Part shown: positions 8,361 to 17,500 of the stretch, piece after piece
How the letters are laid out: each line of letters starts with the position of its first letter
Position numbering within the stretch: position 1 is the stretch's first letter
Source of the DNA: Qipengyuania psychrotolerans
GTDB taxonomy: Bacteria; Pseudomonadota; Alphaproteobacteria; Sphingomonadales; Sphingomonadaceae
Direction: 5' to 3'
NCBI RefSeq assembly: GCF_019711355.1
Contig: NZ_CP081297.1
Span: 124,001 to 188,000, forward strand
Length of the DNA stretch: 64,000 bases
The notes under the pieces: model-generated
The model's database searches: none
Seen by the model: the letters and a program-made list of their open reading frames with translations, nothing else
What the model was told of the DNA's origin: nothing
Position numbers and translations under genes: made by a program

Positions 8361-10024
8361 TCGATCAGATACGGGACGTCCTTGCGGACCTCCTGCCCTG
8401 CGGAGCCACCACCACCCACCGTCGTCGAGCCGATGACTTCGACATAAACGTCTGAATTGTTGGTGTATCTCGTGCCATCGGGAGCCACGCGGCGCGCAGT
8501 CGGCTCAACCAAGAACACGTCGACGAATTTCTCGATGTCCGCGTCCGTCGTATTGGATCCGACATTTTCGGCGGTGCAATTGATCACCGCGATGCTGAGC
8601 ACGCGGCGGTCTGGCGTGCTTGCCGGTGCTACCCCGGGACCCTCGCACAAGGGAGAACCCTGCTGTTCGTAATCGACGGTCTTAATTGGGGGGGACGTGC
8701 GCGTGTGCTGAAATGTTTTTCGGGTCAGCATCGTCGTCCGGTTGTCATATTCGTAGCGGTACTGCTGATACCGGGTAGGCGAGGTACGCCCCGCCAGTTC
8801 AGTATAACCATAAGATGACCAGGTCGTCGGCATGGTGCCGAGGCCGTTGGTCACGTAATATGCATTGCGATCCCAATTGCCGTCGCCGATCCGAGCGTTG
8901 CCATTGCCGGAGCAACTCCCCGCGAGGCTGGTCGCGTGACATTTGTCACGTGGATAGCCCATGGGCTGCGTGGAGCTCGGGTCGATATTATTGACTGCAT
9001 CCGCTGCGCGGTAAGGTCGTGGTCCAACCTCCCAGCCGCCGGGACCGATCGCGCACGAACCGCCGCTACCCCCGGGTGCCACTTCACGTACGAGGTCGAT
9101 GCGGCTGTTGGCGGAAGGCGGGCACAGACCGTTGTCGGCATTGCACACGTTGTTCAGGCCGTTTGCATAGATGCCGAAACGAACATTCAAAGCGTCCAGC
9201 ACGCTGACCTGCTGGCCTGGCTTGACGTCTGCACCGTCGATGGAAACACAATCCCCCGGTATCGTGGAGCGGCCCAAGGTCTGCGCGGTGGCGACGGCGC
9301 CGTTGCCTGCGCCGGTTTCCAAGTATCCGAATACGCCAGGACCGTAACTGCCTGTGGGTTCGTCCGGATCCTCGCCCGCACCGTTCTGACCGTTCACATT
9401 CGCCACGAGCCTGATGCCCTTGCCGACGTAATTGGCAACGGTGAAGTCGGGGTCGCTGGATTCGTTCGGGTTACACATCATGACCGGCGGCACTTTGCAG
9501 ATGGCAGAGCCAAGACCTGCAACTGCGAGAGCGATACCGTCCGCATTCTGTACACCGGTCACGGCAACAAGCGAAAATACCACTTCGCGATTGTCTACGG
9601 TCACCTCGACGTAATTGGCGTCGCTATCCCCGGTGGCGAGCGTGAAAGTGCTCCTGTCGGAATATTCCGAGAAGAACCGAATGCCTGGGAAAACACCGCA
9701 CTGGTTAGCAGTAATTGCAGTCGCCGTGCCGATGGAAATTGCATTGTCGCCATCCGCGATCAGCGTGTCATTCTGCACCAATCCGATAGCTGCATTACCC
9801 GCCCGTGCGCAGGCGCCAGCTTTTCCGTCGAGCTGGGTCGCGGCGGCAAGGGCCGCCTGGTCCGCAGCATTCTGTAGTTCGGAATCCATTCCGGCCATGC
9901 GGGCATAGTCCAGCCCAAGCCCCGCGGCGGCGATCAAAGGAGTAAGGGCCAGCGCGTACGTCGCGGCGACTGCGCCGCTTTGGTCCCTGAAGAACCGGTT
10001 TATGCCGAGTTTGATGCTGACCAT
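8357..10024 (-). CDS. tadG: TadG-like Tad pilus protein
   Basis: Large pseudopilin-like protein of 555 residues. The N-terminal FFRDQSGAVAATYALALTPL is the TadG (Flp-like) leader and membrane helix, followed by GLGLDYARMAGMDSELQNAADQ-type helix typical of TadG. The remainder (about 60-555) is a long periplasmic domain with several cysteines (for example around SAICKVPPVMMCNP). I see no clear von Willebrand A motif, unlike classical TadG. It starts 15 bases after the small lipoprotein gene and overlaps tadE by ATGA. Confidence 0.85.
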   Translation of the reverse strand: MVSIKLGINRFFRDQSGAVAATYALALTPLIAAAGLGLDYARMAGMDSELQNAADQAALAAATQLDGKAGACARAGNAAIGLVQNDTLIADGDNAISIGTATAITANQCGVFPGIRFFSEYSDRSTFTLATGDSDANYVEVTVDNREVVFSLVAVTGVQNADGIALAVAGLGSAICKVPPVMMCNPNESSDPDFTVANYVGKGIRLVANVNGQNGAGEDPDEPTGSYGPGVFGYLETGAGNGAVATAQTLGRSTIPGDCVSIDGADVKPGQQVSVLDALNVRFGIYANGLNNVCNADNGLCPPSANSRIDLVREVAPGGSGGSCAIGPGGWEVGPRPYRAADAVNNIDPSSTQPMGYPRDKCHATSLAGSCSGNGNARIGDGNWDRNAYYVTNGLGTMPTTWSSYGYTELAGRTSPTRYQQYRYEYDNRTTMLTRKTFQHTRTSPPIKTVDYEQQGSPLCEGPGVAPASTPDRRVLSIAVINCTAENVGSNTTDADIEKFVDVFLVEPTARRVAPDGTRYTNNSDVYVEVIGSTTVGGGGSAGQEVRKDVPYLIE

Positions 10025-10038
10025 TGGTTCATGTCCGT

Positions 10039-10320
10039 TCAGTCGGGCTCTTCCGTCGTGGAAATTCGCTCGGGTTGTTCGACTTTATCGTCGCGATAAC
10101 GCTCGATCGCCGTCACAGCGTTCTGCGCGCTGGTCGGGGGGATAGCCGTATCGTAAACCGGATTAGGATCGATCACCTGGGCGGCCATGGTGCGGCGATT
10201 GGCTTCGCCCCAGCTCTCGTCTGCCATGAAATCGGTGCCGCTGCCTGTGGCGCAGGCGGCAGTCGCCAGACAGGTTCCTGCGAGTATCGCTGTGCGGAGA
10301 TGCTTAGAGTTCATAGTCAT
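10039..10320 (-). CDS. Small lipoprotein in the cpaD position of the tad cluster
   Basis: Lipoprotein of 93 residues. The N-terminus is a short signal peptide ending in TAAC, so lipidation is expected at that cysteine (about residue 22). The mature part is short and polar, with a segment WGEANRRTMAAQVIDPNP and a C-terminal AVTAIERYRDDKV. The start at 10320 is supported by GGAG 8 bases upstream and overlaps the cpaC stop. Caulobacter cpa clusters have the roughly 200-residue lipoprotein CpaD directly after cpaC; this gene holds the same place but is less than half that size. It may be a reduced CpaD functional counterpart, which is inference. Confidence 0.75.
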   Translation of the reverse strand: MTMNSKHLRTAILAGTCLATAACATGSGTDFMADESWGEANRRTMAAQVIDPNPVYDTAIPPTSAQNAVTAIERYRDDKVEQPERISTTEEPD

Positions 10321-11785
10321 CTGCAGTCTCCTGCGCTGTGGTTTCGGTACCCTGCTGCGTGTTCGCCGGCGTATCGCCTGCAATCGGAGGCAGCTCCCGT
10401 GTACGGTGTGCATTTCCGTTGAGCAGGACGTCTGCTTGGATCGGATCCCTGACCCGATCGGTAGGCAATTGAACCTGTTCCGGACGGATTGGCGCTACCA
10501 GGCGCGGCGTCACGATGATAAGCAGTTCGGTCTCGCCCTTCTGGAAGCTGGTCGACCGGAAGAGCGATCCGATGATCGGGAGGGACCCGAGCAACGGAAT
10601 CTGGCTGACCGTGGTCTGGAAATCGCGCTGCAGGAGGCCTGCGATTGCGAAGCTTTCACCATCGCGCAGTTCCAGAACCGTACTGGCCCTGCGTGTCTGG
10701 AGGCCCGGAATGCGAATTCCGTTGAGCTGGATCGACGCATTCTCGTCGATGGAGCTGACTTCCGGCTCGACGACCAGATTGATTACCCGGTTCGACAAAA
10801 CGGTTGGAGTGAAGCCGAGGCTCACGCCGAACGACTTGAATTCGACCGTGATCGCCGATTGGGCGTCACCGTTTCCGCCGCCGCCGTTCTGCACGACGGG
10901 GATCGGGAATTCACCGCCCGCCAGGAAAGATGCGCGCTGACCGGAGAGTGCGACCAGCGTCGGTTCTGCGAGGGTTTTGGCAAGGCCCTTGTCTTCAAGT
11001 GCGTCGATGGCAACGTCTACGTCGAGGCCAAGCAGGTCGGTGAACGCGCGTGTTACGACCCCGAACGATCCCGTGATCTCGTCCACTTCGAGAACGCCGT
11101 TACCGAAAATTCCGGTCGGAGCTTCACCCGGTCTCAATCCGGAGCCCGGTCCGGTGACGCCGTTGAAGCGGCCGCCTGTGCTGTTGAAGAAAGAGCGGAC
11201 GCCGAGCTCCTTGCCGATTGTGCGCGACACTTCCGCAAAGCGCACTTCCAGCATGACCTGCTGGCTTCCGCCGAGCGTCATGAGGTTCACGACATTGCCG
11301 GTGCCGGCGTAGGCCGTGGCCAGCTGCACCGCGCGGTCGGCCACGCCGGCATCGCTGACGGTACCCGAAAGCACGATCGCATCGGCTGACATGCGGGCAT
11401 CGACCATCTCGCCGGGCATCAGGTCGGACATCTGTTCGCGCAGGCTGAGTACGTCCGGGCCTATCGCAATGTCCATCACCGCGATCACCTGGTTTGACCG
11501 GTCATACAGTGTCAGTGACGTGGTGCCGATTTGCTTGCCCAGCACATAGACCGAACGATCCGACACCGGGAGAATGTCTGCAATCTCCTCGTTGCCGATC
11601 ATTGCGCGGTCGATGGGAACGTCCGCGGTGACGACCTGGCTCTTGTTGACGGGGATTTCTACCGTGCCCGCGTGCATCGAGCCGCCGCCATAGGATGCCT
11701 GCGCCATGGCGGTTTGCGGAAGGGCCACTGCGGAAAGCGCAGTGGTCAGGGCGAGTGCCGAAAGGGCTGCTTGCTTAATTCCCAC
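10304..11785 (-). CDS. cpaC: Tad secretin CpaC/RcpA
   Basis: Outer-membrane secretin of 493 residues, starting at GTG with GGAG 8 bases upstream. A Sec signal peptide covers about 1-28 (cut after AMA). An N-terminal pilus/secretin domain (about 38-105, EIPVNKSQVVTADVPIDRA) is followed by a BON-like segment (about 115-165) and the secretin core (from about 175, GGSQQVMLEVRFAEVSRTIG, to about 420). The C-terminal tail is a charged, disordered extension. It forms the outer-membrane pore through which the Flp pilus emerges. It overlaps cpaB by 11 bases. Confidence 0.95.
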   Translation of the reverse strand: MGIKQAALSALALTTALSAVALPQTAMAQASYGGGSMHAGTVEIPVNKSQVVTADVPIDRAMIGNEEIADILPVSDRSVYVLGKQIGTTSLTLYDRSNQVIAVMDIAIGPDVLSLREQMSDLMPGEMVDARMSADAIVLSGTVSDAGVADRAVQLATAYAGTGNVVNLMTLGGSQQVMLEVRFAEVSRTIGKELGVRSFFNSTGGRFNGVTGPGSGLRPGEAPTGIFGNGVLEVDEITGSFGVVTRAFTDLLGLDVDVAIDALEDKGLAKTLAEPTLVALSGQRASFLAGGEFPIPVVQNGGGGNGDAQSAITVEFKSFGVSLGFTPTVLSNRVINLVVEPEVSSIDENASIQLNGIRIPGLQTRRASTVLELRDGESFAIAGLLQRDFQTTVSQIPLLGSLPIIGSLFRSTSFQKGETELLIIVTPRLVAPIRPEQVQLPTDRVRDPIQADVLLNGNAHRTRELPPIAGDTPANTQQGTETTAQETADDYEL

Positions 11786-12704
11786 GAAGCGTCTCCACGG
11801 AATAGGTTTCTGCCTCGGTGCCGCGCACCACGCTCATGGTGGGTCCGCGCGGACGGGCCGGGGCACTTGCCTGACGCGGCGCAGTGTTACTGCCGCGCGC
11901 CGGAGGTGAATAGGACGGAGCCGCCATTGCCGGAGCGGGGGCCGCACCACCCGTGCGGCGATAGACATAGCGTCCTCCCCCTCCCAAATCGTTAGCAACT
12001 ACGGTTTCCGTAGCACCAACTTCCTGGTTTTCGACATTGCGCAGCGCTAGGCTGAGCACGCCGATTTCGCGGGCGAGGGCCAGTTTCTGTGCGCCGTAGA
12101 TATCTGTCTGGAGGGTGGCGGTCTTGGAAACGACCGGCTCGGTATTGTTTTCATCGGCCACCTGGTCGACGCCGAGCACGAGGACGTTTTCGAGCGCTAC
12201 GGTCGTCATCTTGTCGGACTGCTGGGCGCCTTCGCCGGGGATCTGGCGGGTGAGGATCACGTCGACCACGTCGCCCGGACGGACAAAGCCGCCGACACCG
12301 GCGACATCGTTGATCGGGATCGACACGGCGCGCATGTCTTCTGGAAGAATGGATGCCAGGGTCGCGCGGCCATCATTGCCGCTGACCTTGGAGGCGAGAA
12401 CGGGCTCGCCCGGGACGATGGGGCGCAGCGCAACGCGGCCGCCCATCATGGCTGTATCGAGCGAGGTGAAGGCACCTTGCGGAACTGAGTCCGAAGGCCA
12501 GTTCACCAGGCGAATATTGGTACTGGTCAGGGGTTGACCGAAAGCGACGGGCTGGGCCGCCACTACGATGCGGGCGAGTTGCTGTTCCTGCGCCACCTGT
12601 TCCTGTTGTTCTTCCAGTCCGGAAAAATAGGAATTGGCCAGATAGACAGCGATCAGGCCGAGAAATACGGCCGCGCCGATGATTAGCAGATTCCTGCCTT
12701 GCAT
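11775..12704 (-). CDS. cpaB: Tad pilus assembly protein CpaB/RcpC
   Basis: Periplasmic or inner-membrane-anchored Tad protein of 309 residues. It has one N-terminal membrane helix (about 5-24), then an SAF/AFP-like beta-clip region (about 45-110: IVVAAQPVAFGQPLTSTNIRL, GRVALRPIVPGEPV) and the RcpC domain with VSIPINDVAGVGGFVRPGDVVDV. The tail (about 245-309) is Pro/Ala-rich. The ATG at 12704 is preceded by AGGGGGG at a good distance; a GTG one codon earlier is also possible. It is thought to stabilise the secretin. It lies just behind the terminator that follows flp. Confidence 0.93.
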   Translation of the reverse strand: MQGRNLLIIGAAVFLGLIAVYLANSYFSGLEEQQEQVAQEQQLARIVVAAQPVAFGQPLTSTNIRLVNWPSDSVPQGAFTSLDTAMMGGRVALRPIVPGEPVLASKVSGNDGRATLASILPEDMRAVSIPINDVAGVGGFVRPGDVVDVILTRQIPGEGAQQSDKMTTVALENVLVLGVDQVADENNTEPVVSKTATLQTDIYGAQKLALAREIGVLSLALRNVENQEVGATETVVANDLGGGGRYVYRRTGGAAPAPAMAAPSYSPPARGSNTAPRQASAPARPRGPTMSVVRGTEAETYSVETLRGN

Positions 12705-12726
12705 CACTTAACCCCCCTTCAAGAAT

Positions 12727-12757
12727 GAAAAAGCCCCGGTGAGTAGATCACCGGGGC
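12727..12757 (-). terminator. Intrinsic terminator/attenuator between flp and cpaB
   Basis: On the minus strand a perfect 10-bp stem (GCCCCGGTGA / TCACCGGGGC) with a 5-base loop is followed by a run of five T. It sits 14 bases after the flp stop and 23 bases before cpaB. It would end most transcripts after the pilin gene and let a minority read into the assembly genes, giving more pilin than machinery. Confidence 0.85.
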
Positions 12758-12770
12758 CTTAACAAGTCAC

Positions 12771-12932
12771 TTAGACCGAGTTGATGTCGGTGGTTGCCTG
12801 GTCCATCGCGCCGCCGATTGCGGTGCCAAGTGCGCCAGCAGCGACAACAATGCCGACGCCGACAACAGCAAGGATCAGAGCGTATTCAGCAGCCGAAGCA
12901 CCGGATTCGTCACGAAGAAAAGCTTTAAACAT
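12771..12932 (-). CDS. flp: Flp-type major pilin
   Basis: Major Flp/Fap pilin, 53 residues. It begins MFKAFLRDESGASAAEYALI: a short basic leader, the G-x-A-AEY Flp motif with the conserved Glu and Tyr just after the cleavage region, and a hydrophobic helix (about 19-45) ending in a short polar tail, DQATTDINSV. CpaA should cleave near the ESGASAAEY segment. GGGG lies 8 bases before the ATG. It is the first gene of the cluster, and the following terminator suggests it is expressed above the assembly genes. The size and motif are diagnostic. Confidence 0.95.
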   Translation of the reverse strand: MFKAFLRDESGASAAEYALILAVVGVGIVVAAGALGTAIGGAMDQATTDINSV

Positions 12933-13335
12933 AGTATTACCCCAAGTCTTGAAGACAGACGCCAGGAGAGACGATCTGTCGATCTACAAAAGAGGACCAC
13001 CGGCATCTATTTCCGGATTGGTCCGCCCGAGAGGGGGCAACATGTTTGAACCGGCGCGACCTGTTTTTTTCATTAACCGGCTTGCACCAGTTCGTTACAC
13101 GCTGGCTCTCTCGGAGCACCATTAAGTTCCCTTAAACGCTGCCTGCGGTCAACTTTGCTGCAACGCCAAGATTGTTTCTAGGGTTTTCAGTATATTATTT
13201 TAAACAAAAGTAAAGATCGATAGTTAACGGATGGGCGATTTGCGACATTCTTGCCATAGCCAGAGCAATGAAACTCACTGATTCGCCGCGATATTTGTAT
13301 AAATCCGACAATTACCTGACCGAATCGGCAAGGTA
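12933..13335. promoter_or_regulatory. Divergent intergenic region upstream of flp and the DUF2569-like gene
   Basis: This 403-base gap between two divergent genes must hold the Tad operon promoter. It is AT-rich around 13180-13220. TTAA-N6-TTAA occurs at 13122-13135; the Caulobacter CtrA site is TTAA-N7-TTAA, so this is one base short and only suggestive. I could not place a convincing -35/-10 pair. No ORF or RNA gene is supported here. Confidence 0.4.
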
Positions 13336-14142
13336 ATGATTCGAACTGTCCCTGTTGCACAATGGGTTACCGCCCGGACGCGCCGGATCTTCGACAGGAG
13401 CGTGGCGCTGACATCGTGGCTGGGCAATCATCTCAGATTGCTCGCTGCGCTGTGGCTGGTGATCATCCTGCCCATCCTGTCCCTGAAAATCGCAGCATCC
13501 CCGGTCCCCCTTTCCAGTGTGCAGGATGTGGCCCAGCTTGCCCTTCCTTATATAGCGGTGGTTCTGGCCCCCATTTTTGGCATCCTGATCGGCCACGCCG
13601 CTTTCCTGAATTTGCGCGACCAGCCAGGTTACCGATTTGCATGGGCAGGGAGGTGGCGCGCCATCGGCCGCGCAGAAGCCGAGTCGCATCACCTGTATGG
13701 GCCGGTGGGGTTCGTGACCTCGTTGATGGTTGGAATGCTGGTTGGTGTCGCGGTGCGTACCGCCCAGTTCGTCTTCACCGTGCCCGCACTCAACATGAAC
13801 GCGCCCGACTGGGGCTACACCCTGTTTGTGGCGATGAGCATCCAGCTGGCGGCGGTGAACTTCTTCTACATGGTCTGCTTCATCATGGCGCTGAAGGCCG
13901 TGCCGCTATTTCCGCGCATGCTGATCTATGTCTGGGCAGTCGATGTCATTTCCCAGGTCGCGATCGCCAATGCCGTGTCCGATGTGGGCCTTCCTGCACA
14001 AGTCGCCGGGCCATTGGCAGTAGTGCTGACCGGAAACATCGAAACGGTCGGCCTGAGCGCAATACTATGGTTACCGTATCTTATGCTTTCGGACCGTGTG
14101 AACGTTACTTTCCGTCACCGGGTCGCGGCAACTGCCAACTGA
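13336..14142 (+). CDS. DUF2569-like multi-pass membrane protein
   Basis: Integral membrane protein of 268 residues with about five hydrophobic helices (about 33-52, 68-88, 122-143, 158-180, 195-215), plus a weaker one near the end. The helical hairpin around PLFPRMLIYVWAVDVISQV resembles DUF2569 proteins of sphingomonads. The function of that family is unknown. It is divergent from flp and upstream of the adhesin gene with a 378-base gap, so it is probably not in either operon. The family call is from general resemblance and is tentative; the coding call is firm. Confidence 0.7.
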   Translation: MIRTVPVAQWVTARTRRIFDRSVALTSWLGNHLRLLAALWLVIILPILSLKIAASPVPLSSVQDVAQLALPYIAVVLAPIFGILIGHAAFLNLRDQPGYRFAWAGRWRAIGRAEAESHHLYGPVGFVTSLMVGMLVGVAVRTAQFVFTVPALNMNAPDWGYTLFVAMSIQLAAVNFFYMVCFIMALKAVPLFPRMLIYVWAVDVISQVAIANAVSDVGLPAQVAGPLAVVLTGNIETVGLSAILWLPYLMLSDRVNVTFRHRVAATAN

Positions 14143-14520
14143 TCGCGATTTACCTTTAGTTACGTCCCAAAACCGGACATTCCATAGTTTATCGGAAAAT
14201 CAGTAGGTTAATGGCGATTTGGAGCCTTTTGGGCCCTAAACACGCCCCTATGCGCAACGGCGCAAGTAGTTAACAACATTGAAAGATTGCCCGCAAACTG
14301 TTTCACGTAATGCAACGACTCGTCTCCACCTCGCCTCGATTCGGCGAAGGAAGACGGCAAAAAGTCGGGCCGCGAAATTGCTGGACGGGCATCTGCCCGG
14401 TTCTCGCTTGAAAATCTCCGGGGGGTGGATTCCCGTAGGATTTCTGGCTCGCACCTAGTCTCGCACTTTCGCGTCCTGGAGGGGAATTAGCTCTTCCGCC
14501 CGGCTGTAAGAAGGACCGAG
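14143..14520. promoter_or_regulatory. Long leader/promoter region of the adhesin operon
   Basis: The 378 bases before the giant adhesin gene contain no supported ORF. A CGGGC-ATCT-GCCCG hairpin lies at 14386-14399 without a T-run, so it could be a leader structure. A strong ribosome-binding site (GAAGGA) sits 5 bases before the first of two adjacent ATGs. I looked for c-di-GMP riboswitch core motifs and did not find them. Confidence 0.4.
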
Positions 14521-17500
14521 ATGATGGATAGTTTCGAGCAAAACGGCGACTTTTCCGACACACAGGAAAGCCAGGACACGGATACAGGGCGCACCCGCGC
14601 AACCCGTCCGGACGGCGCCGCGCGCGCCGAAATAGTGCTGACGCCGGATGCGAACAATGTCGTCGTCCTGCCCGAAGGCGCTTCCCTCGAAACCCTTACC
14701 GCACAAGGCCGCGACCTGGTCCTAGTGCTTGACGATGGCACGCGCGTCATCATCCCCGAAGGCGCGATCATCGTCCCGCAGATCGTATTCGACGGCGTTA
14801 CCATCCCCGCCGCCAACCTTGCAGCGCTGCTGACCGGCAACGAGCCGCAGCCAGCCGCAGGCGACCCGCAGAGCTCGGGCGGGAATTTCGAAGTCGATCC
14901 CGGCAATATCCAGGCCGCTTTCGATATCGGTGACCTGCTTCCCTATACCCAGCTGGCCTTCCCGGAGGACAAGGAACGGGAGGTCATTCCCTACAACGTA
15001 GAGAATGATCCCGACATCGTTATCGAAACTCCGGACAATCCGGCAGGTGTGATCAACGCCATTGCCAGAGTGGATGAGGCGGGCCTGCCCGCCCGCAATG
15101 TTGACGGCAACGATGAGACACCGGGCACCCGCGACGAAACCAATGCCGAGACAGCTACTGGCACGATCGTGTTCAATGCGCCCGATGGCGTCGCCGCAGT
15201 CCTGATCAATGGCGTCGAAATAACGGAAATCGGCCAGGTATTCGTTGGCGATAGCGGTACGCTGACCATTACCAGCATCAACCTCGTCACAGGCGAGATC
15301 GGCTTTAGCTACACGCTGTCGGACAACTTGGTCGGAGAGACAGTCGACGGTTCGTTCGTGATGACGGTCGTCGATGTGGACGGCGACAGCGCAACCGCAA
15401 CCCTCCAGATCATCGTAGTCGACGATGCGCCTATCGCACTCGACGACAGCGATAGCATGGACGCTGGCACCTACGGCCCGATTGCCGGCAACGTCATGAC
15501 CGGTGAAGGTACCGATAGCGGCGCAGCTGGCGCTGACGAAGAAGGCGCTGACGGAGCTTCGGTTACCGGCGTTTCATTCGGCGGCAGCGACAACGGATCG
15601 CTCACCATCGACGGCGATTACGGTACGCTCGTCCTCGAAGCGGATGGCAGCTACACCTACACCCGCTTCCCCGATGCGCCGGGCGGCGTATCGGATGCTT
15701 TCGATTATGTCCTGACCGATGCCGACGGCAGCACCTCGAGCGCGACGCTGACGATCACTATCGGCGACAGCACTCCCGAAATCACACTGCTTCCCGAAGG
15801 CGAAGCGGCAACGATCGTCGACGAAGAAGGCCTGCCCGCACGCTCTGGCGAATCCGAAGGTTCGGACGCTGGCAGCGACAGCGAAACTTCCACCGGAACG
15901 ATCAACTTCGTATCGCCCGATGGCGTGGCCAGCGTAACGCTGGACGGCACGGTGATCACTGGCGCAGGTCAGACTATCGTCATCGGCAATGGCACACTGA
16001 CCGTGACCGCATTCGATGCAGCGGCCGGAACGCTGACCTACAGCTATACGCTCGAAGACAACACCTCTGGCGACGACACCGGCTTTGAAGTCGAACTGGT
16101 GGTAACCGACCTCGACGGCGATACCGCAACCGGCACTTTCACCATCGGGGTGATCGACGATGTCCCGACCGCCAACGACGACAGTGCTGCGCAGGGCGGC
16201 GAGAACGATCCTGTGACGGTCGATGTCTTCGTCAATGATGTCCAAGGGGCGGATTCTGTTCAGCTCGATGCGATCGCCGCAGTAGACGGCACGCTGAGCG
16301 GTGCAGGCAGCCTGGCCTATAATGGCGACGGCACCTTCACCTACACTCCCGCAGCTGGCGAGACCGGCACGGTAACTTTCGACTACCAGATCATGGACGG
16401 CGACGGCGATGTATCGACCGCAACCGTGACGATCACCCTGCAGCCCGATTCCACGCCCGAAATCTCGGTCCAAGGCGACAATGACGTCGAGGAATCCGGT
16501 CTTGGTGCACGCGATGGCGAACCGGAAGGTTCGAACTCGGCCAGCGATGGCGAGATCGCGGAAGGCACGATCAATATCGCAACCGGCGGCGACACCATCG
16601 CCTCGCTGGTTATCGACGGCGTCGATGTAACCGGCGGCGGTTCGGTCACCACCACCAGCGGCGTTTTGACCGTCACCCTTACGGGCGGCGTCTACACCTA
16701 TACCTATGAACTGACCGACAACACGCTGTCCGATCCGGATAGTGAGAGCTTCTCGCTGACGGTCACCGACAGCGACGGCGATACTGCGTCGACCACGCTG
16801 GTCATTGCGATCATCGATGATGCGCCTTCGGCAGAAGACGACGCCAATTCCATCGGCGCTGGCGAATATGGCCCGGTCGGCGGCAACGTGCTTGGCAACG
16901 ACACGCAAGGTGCCGACGGCGCCAGCGTTACTTCGTACACCGGCGCAGGCGGCTCTGGCGCGGCAGACTCCACGATCCAGGGCCTCTACGGCACCCTGAC
17001 GATCGCTGCCGACGGCACATACAGCTACACCCGCGATGCGGATACTCCGGGCGGCGTCGAAGACAGCTTCGATTACGTCATCACTGATGGTGACGGCGAT
17101 ACGGCAACCGCGACGCTCGTCATTTCAATTGCTGACAGCCCCGTAACGCTGGATCTGCCTGTGGCAGGAGGCGCCGGTACGCTGGTTGACGAAGCTGGCC
17201 TTCCAGCCGGTTCCGAAGCCGCGACCGATGGCGAATTCACCAGCGGAACCTTCACCTATACCGCCCCCGATGGTCCGGCTGTGATCACGCTCGGCGGCGA
17301 TACCGTGACTGCAGTAGGGCAAACGATCACTGGCAGCTTCGGCACGCTCACGATCACATCGATCGCCGATGGCGCGATTGGCTACACATACGAGCTGACC
17401 ACCAATACCAGCGGCGACGATACATTCGACGCATTCGCCGTGACCGTGACCGACCAGGATGGGGACACGACTGGCGGCACATTGCAGATCGACATCGTGG

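Noticed and set aside
10187..11389. Plus-strand open frame of 400 codons across cpaC
   Set aside because: Antisense to the well-supported secretin gene.
13090..13330. tRNA-like GATTCGAAC around 13338
   Set aside because: Only the T-arm-like sequence is present; no acceptor or anticodon stem could be formed. No tRNA found in the window.
14143..14520. Possible c-di-GMP (GEMM) riboswitch before the adhesin gene
   Set aside because: The conserved core motifs of the GEMM class are not present.
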